Part shown: positions 43,758 through 51,733 of the stretch, in pieces
Layout of the letters: each line of letters begins with the position of its first letter
Position numbering within the stretch: position 1 is the stretch's first letter
Source: Palleronia aestuarii
GTDB lineage: Bacteria; Pseudomonadota; Alphaproteobacteria; Rhodobacterales; Rhodobacteraceae
Reading direction: 5' to 3'
DNA: 64,000 nucleotides
NCBI RefSeq assembly: GCF_003253995.1
Contig: NZ_QKZL01000005.1
Location: 266,291-330,290 of the forward strand
The notes under the pieces: generated by a model
What the model was told of the DNA's origin: nothing
What the model saw: the letters and a program-made list of their open reading frames with translations, nothing else
Databases searched by the model: none
Program-made: the position numbers and the translations under genes

Positions 43758-43940
43758 TCACATCGCCCGTGCTACGCCCCGGGACGCTATTTCGCGCCGT
43801 ACGAGTTTCGAGATCACCTTCCTTCCAGTGAGCGTCGGAAGCAACGCTTCGACCTTTACTGCTGCCTCGGCCAGTACTGCCCCGGGTTCGCCGGCCAAGA
43901 ACGCAACTATTGAAGAGGCATCAAGAGCGCAGATGGCCAA
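43758..43940 (-). pseudogene. VapC-like PIN-domain toxin remnant
   Basis: A 60-residue frame starting MAICALDASSIVAFLAGEPGA, which is the N-terminal strand and first acidic residue of VapC-type PIN toxins (LDASxxxAxLxGEPG). A short weakly matching piece (KVISKLVRREIA) follows and the frame then stops. A full VapC is about 130 residues, so the catalytic acidic residues in the second half are gone. No convincing VapB antitoxin is visible upstream, although the frame before it overlaps the start by a few bases. Confidence 0.45.
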
Positions 43941-43999
43941 TCCCGTTCCGCCTCAGCTCTGCATCGACGTACTTCTCCGCGAAGAACGTCTGGGCCGCG

Positions 44000-44073
44000 C
44001 CGTCCTGCAGCTTCAAATGCCGTGTGACGAGGGTCACCGTCCTGCAGCTTCAAATGCCGTGTGACGAGGGTCA
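44000..44073 (+). repeat. Perfect 37-base tandem duplication
   Basis: Two identical 37-base units lie head to tail at 44000-44036 and 44037-44073; each begins CCGTCCTGCAGCTT and ends GACGAGGGTCA. Thirty-seven is not a multiple of three, so the duplication shifts any frame through it. On the minus strand the unit sits just upstream of the VapC-like remnant. Confidence 0.9.
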
Positions 44074-44182
44074 GTGCGCAGCGGCGGCGGATTTGGGCCG
44101 TGGTTTCCGTCGGCCAAATCTAAAACGGTATGAATACGACGATACCGACCCGGTCGATCCCGGTGAGCCGGAAGCCTCGAAC

Positions 44183-44907
44183 TCAGACCGGCCGCGGCGC
44201 TCTCTTGAAACCCGCTGTGCAGAAGTTCCCGCCGTGAAACTGTTCCGCCTCCGCCAAGTCCGGCGGCTTGTCGGGCACGTCGTCGTCTCAATCCGTCCCG
44301 TTATGCACCGGTGCATACACGAGCCGGTGATCAAGTTCTCCGTTATAACAGTGGGCGTCAGCGTTAGCCGAAAAGCCGCCGGCCACGAAGTGGTCGAATG
44401 GAAGCGCATCGACGCAGTATTTCAGAAGCCGCCCCATGTCCCGGTGACTTATCCAAGTCCGCAGGTCGCGCCGGGAGAGGGGCCGTTCACGGAACTATCC
44501 AATCTTAGGCGCGCCGGTTTCGAGCCCGTGGCGGTCGGCGCAGAGGCATTCCACGGCCTCGCCTCCGACCTTCGACGCGCCATAGCGCGTATCCGGGCGG
44601 GGCAGGGCAGTGCGGTCATGCCGCTCTAGGCAGGACGATATTCCGCCGCGTGGTTGGAACTTGCGAAGATCACGTGTCCGACACCCGCGATCCGCATCGC
44701 CTCGAAGGCCGTGTAGGCCCCGATCACGTTGGCAGGCAGGATCGCGTCCGCCTCTACTTCCGTCGGGATGCCGGCAAGAAACACGAGGCAATCCATGCCC
44801 CGGTACGCCTCGATCATCGTGACCAGTTCGGTCCCACCGGCGATCCGCATTTCCTTATTCTCGTGCAGGTCGGGCACGAGATTGAAATCTGGGAGGCGCA
44901 GAAGATC
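44183..44907 (-). pseudogene. NAD-dependent epimerase/uronate dehydrogenase-like pseudogene
   Basis: Pieces of an extended SDR occur in order on the minus strand but in different frames. First LLRLPDFNLVPDLHE, then ILPANVIGAYTAFEAMR and VIFASSNHAAEY. After a frame change comes the catalytic PDTRYGASKVGGEAVE (YxxxK), then an in-frame stop, RTWISHRDMGRLLKYCVDA, a second stop, and FHGGNFCTAGFK. The order matches uronate-dehydrogenase-like proteins. The N-terminal Rossmann motif is missing. At least two internal stops and one frameshift make it a clear pseudogene. Confidence 0.75.
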
Positions 44908-45062
44908 GCGCTACGGCGCGAGGGCGCGGCGCGCCGCTCCTCCGATCCGTCTCGCAACTCACGTGACAACGATCCGCTCCATTCGGCCCATCTGGTACCT
45001 CCCCTTTTGTCTTGGCCATGCGATTAGAGTAGGCTCATCGGGCAAGAGCCAAACGAGGACTT

Positions 45063-46010
45063 GTGGTGTCGAGACAAAGCACCGGTAATGCGGTCCCCAA
45101 AAACACAGCGCCAGCCCGCCGCCGCCGCCGTGACCTGACGGAGGAGATCGCGGGCCGCATCGTGGAGCACGCGCGGTTCGCCGCCGTGCCCCTCGGAAGT
45201 CATGTCTCGACCCAGGAGATGGCGGACCGGCTTGGTGTCTCGCGCTCGCCGGTACTCCGCGCGCTTGCGTTCCTGTCGGAAAAGGGCGTGGTCCGCCACG
45301 AGCCCAATCGCGGCTACTTTCTCGCCGGCATCGAGACGCCCGAGGAACTTGGTCGGGCGCCGCACGACGATCTCGGGGTCATCTATCTCAGGATCGCCGA
45401 AGACCGGCTTGCGGGCCGGCTTGGCGAAGTGACGACCGAGGCGCAATTGCGCGACCGGTACGGTCTGACCCGAGGAGATGTCGGTCTCGTCATGGGCCGG
45501 ATCGTGGGAGAAGGCTGGGCGGCGCGGCGGCGCGGCTATGGCTGGCGCTTCTCGCCCGCGCTGAACACGCCGGAGGCGCTCGACCAGAGCTATGCCCTGC
45601 GGCTCGCCGTCGAACCCGCGGCACTTCTCGAGCCGGGCTTTCATCTTCCCGATGCAGAGGCCGCGCGGTGGCAGGACCTCGAGGAACGGCTCCTCGCGGG
45701 CGAGATCGAGACGCTTCCCGCCGATGCCCTACACGAGCGCGGGGTCCGGTTCCACGAGACGCTCGCCGAGGCCTCCGGCAATCCGTTTCTGCTCGACGCG
45801 CTGAAGCGGGTGAACCAGGTCAGGCGCCTTCTGGCCTATCGTGCGATGCTCGACCGGTCGCGCTACTACGAGCAAGCCAGGGATCATCTCGAGATACTCG
45901 AGTTCGCAAGGCTGGGGCGGCAGGAAGAAGCCGCGGACGCGATGCGCCGCCACCTTAGCCGGGTTCGCACGAACCTTGCCCGGATCCGCGGCATCCTCGC
46001 GCCGGACTGA
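45063..46010 (+). CDS. GntR-family regulator with two winged-helix domains and an FCD domain
   Basis: A 315-residue protein, about 80 longer than usual FCD regulators. A first winged helix (LTEEIAGRIVEHARF, STQEMADRLGVSRSPVLRALAFLSEKGVVRHEPNRGYFLAG) spans about residues 25-92. A second, more diverged one (IYLRIAEDRLAGRLG, TTEAQLRDRYGLTRGDVGLVMGRIVGEGWAARRRGYGWRFSP) spans about 105-170. The FCD domain follows, with HERGVRFHETLAEASGN and the usual helices. The start is one of two consecutive GTG codons. It may control the aconitase-dehydrogenase operon downstream. Confidence 0.88.
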   Translation: MVSRQSTGNAVPKNTAPARRRRRDLTEEIAGRIVEHARFAAVPLGSHVSTQEMADRLGVSRSPVLRALAFLSEKGVVRHEPNRGYFLAGIETPEELGRAPHDDLGVIYLRIAEDRLAGRLGEVTTEAQLRDRYGLTRGDVGLVMGRIVGEGWAARRRGYGWRFSPALNTPEALDQSYALRLAVEPAALLEPGFHLPDAEAARWQDLEERLLAGEIETLPADALHERGVRFHETLAEASGNPFLLDALKRVNQVRRLLAYRAMLDRSRYYEQARDHLEILEFARLGRQEEAADAMRRHLSRVRTNLARIRGILAPD

Positions 46011-46146
46011 TCGTTAACCGCTGACCGCGCACCTGTTCAGCACATCCCCTCCGTTCACACAGAAGCCGTCGTTTCATGCGGCTCGGAAGCGATCAAGGCA
46101 TTGTTCGCGCTTAACCCATTCGATGCCCCAAAAATCCGGATTGCAT

Positions 46147-46156
46147 TTGTAGACCA
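46147..46156. promoter_or_regulatory. Candidate GntR operator TTGTAGACCA
   Basis: TTGT-AG-ACCA matches the TTGT-NN-ACAA type with one mismatch and lies 57 bases upstream of the aconitase-like start. The 202-base gap after the GntR gene holds no gene. Assignment is by analogy with the other FCD-linked sites in the window. Confidence 0.3.
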
Positions 46157-46212
46157 TAATATGCAGATTGAAGAGGGATTGGGAGGCCGTCCGGTACGGG
46201 CGGGGAGGAACC

Positions 46213-48357
46213 ATGCCAAGCGAGATGGCCGCGACCATGCCCGGACCGGGGATGGTCGACGAGACACCGATCGACCTCGAGGCCGTTCTCGGGCAATGGG
46301 CCGAAGCACTGCCGCTCGTGCTACGGCTCTTTGCGGAGGACGCGGCAGCACATCGGGACACCGAGGAGGGCGCGGCGTCACTCGAACGTATCCGGGCGCG
46401 CATCCGGAACGGCGCGCGGTCAGGACAGGGTGAACTGGCCCTCCATCCGCGGCGCGTCTTGACGCACGACACCACGGCCTCGCCGGCCCTCGTCGATATC
46501 GCGGCGCTGCGCGATGCCGCTATCGCGTCAGGGTTCGACGCGGCCCTCTTCAGCCCGAAGATCCCCGTCGACGTCATCATCGATCATTCCGTCTCTGTGG
46601 ATCACCACGCGCAACCCGACGCGGTCATTCTCAACCGGCGTCTCGAATTCCGGCGGCATGAGGAGCGTTACGGGTTCCTGAAATGGGCGGGCCGGGCCCT
46701 CGATAGGGTGACTGTCGTGCCGCCGGGTCGGGGCATCCTGCATACCCTCAATCTCGAGGATCTGGCACAGGTGGCGTCGGTCGACCCGGCCAATGGCCGG
46801 CTGCGGCCCGACACGATGATCGGGACCGACAGCCATACGCCGATGGCCGGCGCGCTCGGGATGCTGGCCTGGGGTGTCGGCGGGCTCGAGGCGGAGATGG
46901 CAATGTTCGGCCTGCCGCTCCTCTTCGCCTTTCCCCGGAGTGTCGGCGTCCGGCTCGAAGGGGTGCCAGCGCAGGGTGTGACCGCGACCGATATCGCGCT
47001 CACCGTGACGGAGCGGCTCCGCGCCCGCGGGGTCACGGGGGCCTTCGTGGAGTTCGGCGGGCCGGGCGTCGCGGCGCTGTCGCTCGGCGCGCGGGCGGCG
47101 ATCGCGAACATGGCGCCCGAATACGGGGCCCGCACTGGCCTCTTTCCGGTCGATGACGAGACGCTCGCGTACCTAAGGCGAAGCGGCCGGACCACGGAGC
47201 ACGTCGCCCGGGTGGAGCGATGGGCGCGGGCGCAGGGTTTCTGGCATCGACCGGACGCGCGGCTCGATCACGACGAGGAAATCGAGATCGATCTCGGCCA
47301 CATCGCAACGAGCTTCGCCGGTCCCTCTCGCCCCGATGAGCGAAAGGACGCCGCGGGTCTCAAGCGATGGGGGCGGGCGGCCAGAGCCGGGCAGGGGGGA
47401 CTGCCCCGTGCGGCCGTGGTGATCGCCGCGATCACGTCCTGCACGAACAGCGCCGATCCGGCCCTGATCCTGTCCGCCGGCCTCGTGGCGCGCCGCGCGC
47501 GGCGATTGGGCGTGACGCCGCCCGGCTGGGTAAAGACGTCCTTCGCACCGGGTTCCGCGGCGGCGCAGGGCTGGCTCGAGGCGGCGGGATTGTCGGCGCC
47601 GATGGCGGAACTGGGCTTCGGGCTCTCCGCCATCGGCTGCACGACCTGCATCGGCAATTCCGGTCCCCTGATCCCGTCCGCGCAGGCGGCACTCGAGACC
47701 GGCGCGGAGGCGGTGGCCGTGCTCTCGGGCAACCGCAACTTCCCCCACCGCATCCATGCCGCGCTCGAACACGCGTTCCTCTGCTCACCGCCGATGGTGG
47801 TCATCCTGGCGCTGGCCGGTCGCCTCGATCTCGACCCCACGAAGGATGTCCTGGCCATCGCGCCCGACGGGGCGGAGGTGCGGCTCGACGATCTCTGGCC
47901 CGACCCGGCGGAGATCGCGACGGCGCTCGCAGCCATAGGTCATGACCGCAAGGCCGCCGGGAACGATCGTGACTGGAACGCCCTGCAGGCGCCGGACACG
48001 CCGCTATTTCCCTGGGATCCCGGTTCGACCACGCTCTGCGCACCGCCCTTCCTCGATCGCGCGGGGATCGGCGCGCGGCTGGACCTCGCCTCGCTCGCGG
48101 TCTTCGGCGATGGGATGACGACCGACCACATCTCGCCCGATGGGTCGATCCCGCCCGAAAGTCCCGCGGCGCGATGGCTAGCGGAAGGGGGCGTCGCGCG
48201 GCCAAATGCTTTCGCCTCTTACCGGGGAAACTGGAACGTCATGCTGCGTGGGGCATTCTCGCGAAGGCCCTCATCGAGCCGGAACAAAAGTGCGGATCCT
48301 GCGCGACGGCGGGGTCCTTCCACATCTCTTCGCACGCGCCACGGGCACGACGCGTGA
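46213..48357 (+). pseudogene. Aconitase/homoaconitase-like protein lacking most of domain 4
   Basis: 714 residues of an aconitase-A-type [4Fe-4S] hydratase. The substrate and cluster motifs are intact: IDHSVSVDHH, GTDSHTPMAGALGMLAWGVGG, TSCTNSADPA and CTTCIGNSGP with the three cluster cysteines, and GDGMTTDHISPDG. Homology stops at YRGNWNVMLRGAF; the tail after it is unrelated. In another frame, KVRILRDGGVLPHLF (from 48287) looks like the normal aconitase C-terminus. Its TGA at 48383-48385 overlaps the next gene's ATG. So about 150-200 codons of the swivel domain appear to have been deleted, with a frameshift. It is probably inactive. Confidence 0.8.
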
Positions 48358-48381
48358 GCTTTCGGTACAAAGGAAGACGAT

Positions 48382-49464
48382 ATGAACGCAAGGAAGGCCA
48401 CCCTCCTCACGCTTCCCGGCGACGGGATCGGCGCGGAGATTACCGAGGCGACCGTGGAAGTGCTGCGTGCGGCGGGAGAGCGGTTCGGCCTCGGCCTGTC
48501 TTTCGAGACCCGCGATATCGGGTTCGCCGCATTGAAGTCGGAGGGCACGACGTTCCCCGACGCGGTGTTCGAGGCCGCGCGCGCGGCGGACGGAACCGTT
48601 CTCGGACCGGTGTCGCACAACGATTACCCCCCCGCTGCCGAGGGTGGGTTGAACCCCTCGGGACAGCTCCGCAAGAGGCTCGATCTCTACGCCAACATCC
48701 GGCCGGCACGGACGCTTGCCGGCCTCGAGCCCGCCTGGGGCAAGCCCGTCGACCTCGTCGTCGTGCGGGAGAACACCGAAGGCTTCTATGCGGACCGCAA
48801 CATGCATGCCGGCAGCGGTGAGTTCATGCCGACCCCCGACGTCGCGCTTGCCGTTCGCAACGTCACGCGCGCAGCCTGCATGCGGATCGCGGAAACGGCC
48901 TTCGATCTGGCCCGGAAGCGGCGCGGAAAGGTCACCTCCGTGCATAAGGCCAACGTCCTGCGGCTATCGGACGGGCTCTACCTCGAATGCACCCGTGCGG
49001 TGGCGAAGCGCCATCCGGAGGTGGAGTACGAGGAGAAGATCATCGATGCGATGGCGGCCCTGCTCGTGCGCGATCCGACCGTCTTCGACGTGATCGTCAC
49101 GACCAACATGTACGGTGACATCCTGTCGGACGAGGCGAGCGAACTCGCGGGCTCCCTGGGGCTCGCGGCCTCTCTCAATGCAGGCGTGGACGCCGCTGTC
49201 GCGCAGGCGCAGCACGGCTCCGCCCCCGACATCGCGGGGCAGGGGATCGCCAATCCGGCCTCGCTGATCGGATCGGCGGCGATGCTTCTCGACTGGCTGT
49301 CGCGTCACGGCAAGAACGAGGCCTTCGCGACGGCAGGCCGCGCCATTCAATCCGCGCTCGAGGCCGCGATCGCCGATCCCGCGACACGGACCCGCGATCT
49401 CGGCGGAACGACCGGGACTCGCGGCTTCACGGACGCCGTCATCAGCGCGCTGAGGTCATCATAA
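48382..49464 (+). CDS. Isocitrate/isopropylmalate dehydrogenase family protein
   Basis: A 360-residue beta-decarboxylating dehydrogenase. LTLPGDGIGAEITEAT starts it; LDLYANIRPAR, VRENTEGFYAD, KANVLRLSDGLY and TTNMYGDILSDEASELAGSLGLAAS are the family's substrate and metal sites. The last contains the diagnostic N-x-x-GD-x-x-SD block. Specificity among isocitrate, homoisocitrate, isopropylmalate and tartrate-type substrates cannot be decided. Its start overlaps the ancestral stop of the aconitase-like gene, so the pair once acted in sequence on a tricarboxylic-type acid. Confidence 0.88.
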   Translation: MNARKATLLTLPGDGIGAEITEATVEVLRAAGERFGLGLSFETRDIGFAALKSEGTTFPDAVFEAARAADGTVLGPVSHNDYPPAAEGGLNPSGQLRKRLDLYANIRPARTLAGLEPAWGKPVDLVVVRENTEGFYADRNMHAGSGEFMPTPDVALAVRNVTRAACMRIAETAFDLARKRRGKVTSVHKANVLRLSDGLYLECTRAVAKRHPEVEYEEKIIDAMAALLVRDPTVFDVIVTTNMYGDILSDEASELAGSLGLAASLNAGVDAAVAQAQHGSAPDIAGQGIANPASLIGSAAMLLDWLSRHGKNEAFATAGRAIQSALEAAIADPATRTRDLGGTTGTRGFTDAVISALRSS

Positions 49465-49494
49465 AACGGCTAGTCACTTCCGTCGGCCGCGGCA

Positions 49495-49960
49495 TGAGAT
49501 CCGTCGAGTTCGTAGTGATCGCGACCTTTTCCCTGACGGCGCGGGCATCGGCATCGCGCAGGTGGTGCTGCGATACCTATTCAACACGGCCTTTCACTGG
49601 ACAAAAGCGATCTTCGTCCTCCTCCCGGTCCCCGCGATGTTCTACGGCGGCAGCCGGGCGGTGAGCAACGACGCGCATGGCGGGTGGACCTGATCCCGCA
49701 ACTCCTGCCCCGGCGCACCCGCAAACCGTTGCGAATCCTGCGCTATGTCGTTTCCCTGGTGCTCGTCGCGATCTATTTCCGCGCGGGGCTCGCCTATGTC
49801 GGCTTCACTTGGGGCATGGGGATCGCCGACCCGTCCTCGGGGCTTCCGCTCTGGTTCATCAATCTGATCGTGCCCGTCACGATGGGCGCCTTCACGCTCC
49901 GCTACGTGATCCTACTCCTGCGTGAATCCTGGGGCGAGGAAACCGGCCGGTCCGAAGCGA
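49495..49960 (+). pseudogene. TRAP small permease (DctQ) pseudogene
   Basis: A start-like MRSVEFVVIATFSL, then in another frame QVVLRYLFNTAFHWTKAIF, then DLIPQLLPRRTRKPLRIL and AGLAYVGFTWGMGIADPSSGLPLWFINLIVP in a third. The order matches DctQ. At least two frame changes, near 49550 and 49680, break it. It lies 30 bases after the dehydrogenase gene, so the original operon included a TRAP importer. Confidence 0.7.
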
Positions 49961-49984
49961 TCCTGACGCGCCGCGGACATGAGC

Positions 49985-50330
49985 GGCGGGAAGATCCGCG
50001 TGCAATCCATTCCGGTCGACATGGCCGCGATGGAGGCTCTAGGCGCCAAAGTCGTCTCCATGTCCTGGTCGGAAGTGCTCACCGCGACGCAGCAGGGCGT
50101 TATCGACGCCGTGGAGCCCACGCCCAATGCCATCGTAGGCGTCGGGTTCTACAAGATGGTCGATCAGGTCACCGAGATCGGCTACTACTATTCGTTCTAC
50201 ATCGTCGGCGTGGACAAGGTGTGGTGGAACGGTTTGCAGCAGGAGACCCGCACCGGTCTCGAGAAGGCGCTTGCCGCGGCGATTGCGTGGAACTGGGAAA
50301 ATTCGCAGGCCGAGAACGCGGCTAACTATA
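49985..50330 (+). pseudogene. TRAP solute-binding protein (DctP) internal fragment
   Basis: GKIRVQSIPVDMAAMEALGAK starts in mid-protein. GVIDAVEPTPNAIVGVGFYKM and TEIGYYYSFYIVGVDKVWW are typical of the second half of DctP. Signal peptide, N-terminal lobe and C-terminus are missing. It begins right after the dctQ remnant and ends in the lactate dehydrogenase fragment, so both junctions look like deletion end points. Confidence 0.7.
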
Positions 50331-50333
50331 AAA

Positions 50334-50771
50334 CCGTTCGTTTGGGCGACCGATGCGGACGGGGTGCCGACCACCGACCCGGCGGCGGCGCTCAAGGGCT
50401 TCCTGCAGCCTGTCGGCGGCTACAAGGGATACGGGCTATCGCTTGCGGTCGACGCGTTGGCAGGCATCCTTTCGGGTGCGGCCTATCTCACGCACGTGAG
50501 TTCCTGGGTCGACGCGCCGGAGAGCCTGCAGGATCTGGGCCACGTCTTCGTCCTGATCGATACGTCGAAACTCGGCCAGCCGGACTGGCTCGCGGAAAGG
50601 ATGCAGGACGCCGCCCGCATCTTGCGCGGCACCCCGGCGCGGGAGGCGGATCGTCCGGTCCTGCTGCCCGGGGAAAGGGAACTTGCCGCGCTTTTCGCGG
50701 CAAAGCGGAACGGTGTTGCGCTCGATCAGGACGTGGCCCGGTTGATCGTGAAAATTCTTGACGGGTTGTGA
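50334..50771 (+). pseudogene. Malate/L-lactate dehydrogenase (Ldh_2 family) C-terminal fragment
   Basis: About 145 residues, PFVWATDADGVPTTDPAAALKG to the natural stop. QPVGGYKGYGLSLAVDALAGILSGA is the NAD-dependent malate/sulfolactate/ureidoglycolate dehydrogenase family (YlbC/ComC fold) core. A full protein is about 340 residues, so more than half is missing. The frame runs back into the DctP fragment without a proper start. Confidence 0.75.
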
Positions 50772-50849
50772 CGAGCTCGGCGGCGCCGGAACGACGTCCC
50801 ATGAACGGGCGGAACCGCGCGGCGTGCCCGCATGAGCGAGGAGGCTTCG

Positions 50850-51269
50850 TCAGACCTTCGTCTTGCTTCCCCGCAACCCCCGCAGGAGTTTCTTCAGGCG
50901 CGGGCTGCGGACGGCGCGTGCCGCCTCGCGCAGGGTGAACCAGCGCCGGTCGCGGGCGCCCTTCTCGTCCCAACGGGCGTGCACGCGCGTCACACGCAGC
51001 GGAAAGACGGTCACACGGTGGATCGTCGATCCGCGGGACTTCTTCTTGTAGTCGAACCGGCCGAGCGGATCGGAGCCCACGGGACCGCTGACCCCCGCTT
51101 CCTCGTAGGCTTCGATCTGGGCGGTCTTCCAGGGGGTCTTGTGCCGCATCGGCCACCCCTTCGGCGGCGTCCACCGGCCCGTGCCGCGCGTCGTCACCAG
51201 CATCACCTCGATCTTGCCTCGTCGCTTGCGGATCGGCAGGGCTGCCACCTGCCGCTTGTATGCCGCCAT
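50850..51269 (-). CDS. NUDIX hydrolase (DIPP-like)
   Basis: A 139-residue NUDIX protein. RWTPPKGWPM leads the NUDIX box region, which ends TAQIEAYEEAGVSG, keeping the EExG core but with Ile for the usual Arg. Such proteins in alphaproteobacteria resemble diphosphoinositol-polyphosphate or dinucleoside-polyphosphate hydrolases. The very basic C-terminus (RLKKLLRGLRGSKTKV) could bind an anionic polymer. A GTG at 51302 gives 11 more residues. It is divergent from the CHAD-ParA-CYTH operon. Confidence 0.85.
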   Translation of the reverse strand: MAAYKRQVAALPIRKRRGKIEVMLVTTRGTGRWTPPKGWPMRHKTPWKTAQIEAYEEAGVSGPVGSDPLGRFDYKKKSRGSTIHRVTVFPLRVTRVHARWDEKGARDRRWFTLREAARAVRSPRLKKLLRGLRGSKTKV

Positions 51270-51471
51270 CGCGCGTCCCGCCCGGTTCCTCGCCTCATCC
51301 ACAGCAAAGCAAGTTCGACGCCCACGATGTCAACCACGCGATACCGGTCACGATCCGTCATATGGAGTCGGCAGGTCACCCCTGGATCCTCGTACGCGCC
51401 GAGCTTGACGGGTCCTCACCGCAATCCGTATAGGCACGTTCACATTCGTTAACCTCTGAAGGGATCGCGCG

Positions 51472-51693
51472 GTGGCTCACAAACCCAGTTTTATCGCCGA
51501 GATCGATGACGCCGGCGGGGTCCTCTGGGTCTGGGTCGCCGAGACGCCGAAATCCCAACCGCGCCCGGTACGCGACGCGGCGGCGGAGCGTCTTCGCCTC
51601 TCCGGGGCAAGCTGTCACGGAGCGTCGCCCGAGGCGATCGATGCCTGGTTTGCACAGCGATCAGCGGTTTCGGCACCGGCTTCGCAGGCATGA
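51472..51693 (+). CDS. Small hypothetical protein (73 aa)
   Basis: A 73-residue frame starting with GTG, preceded at a good distance by AAGGGA. The protein begins MAHKPSFIAEIDDAGGVLWVWVAE, then a Pro/Arg segment and a helical tail with EAIDAWFAQRS. No family recognised. It lies 40 bases before the CHAD gene and would be the first gene of that operon. Real but uncharacterised, in my judgement. Confidence 0.6.
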   Translation: MAHKPSFIAEIDDAGGVLWVWVAETPKSQPRPVRDAAAERLRLSGASCHGASPEAIDAWFAQRSAVSAPASQA

Positions 51694-51733
51694 TATCCGG
51701 CGACCGATCCTCCGGTGCGAGATCGGCGATCGC

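Larger units (their letters stand above)
43443..45062. other. Decayed non-coding zone between urtE and a GntR gene
   Basis: About 1.6 kb without an intact gene. It contains a VapC-like remnant, a 37-base tandem duplication and an epimerase-type pseudogene, each listed separately. The left 300 bases (43443-43757) give nothing recognisable in any frame. The low coding quality and remnants mark this as a region of gene loss between two functional operons. Confidence 0.7.

Noticed and set aside
44000..44073. CRISPR repeat pair
   Set aside because: The two units are directly adjacent with no spacer and no further copies or cas genes are present.
46213..48357. LeuC-like large subunit working with a separate small subunit
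   Set aside because: The remnant of the domain-4 C-terminus is still visible in another frame just before the next gene, so deletion explains the short protein better, and no small-subunit gene is nearby.
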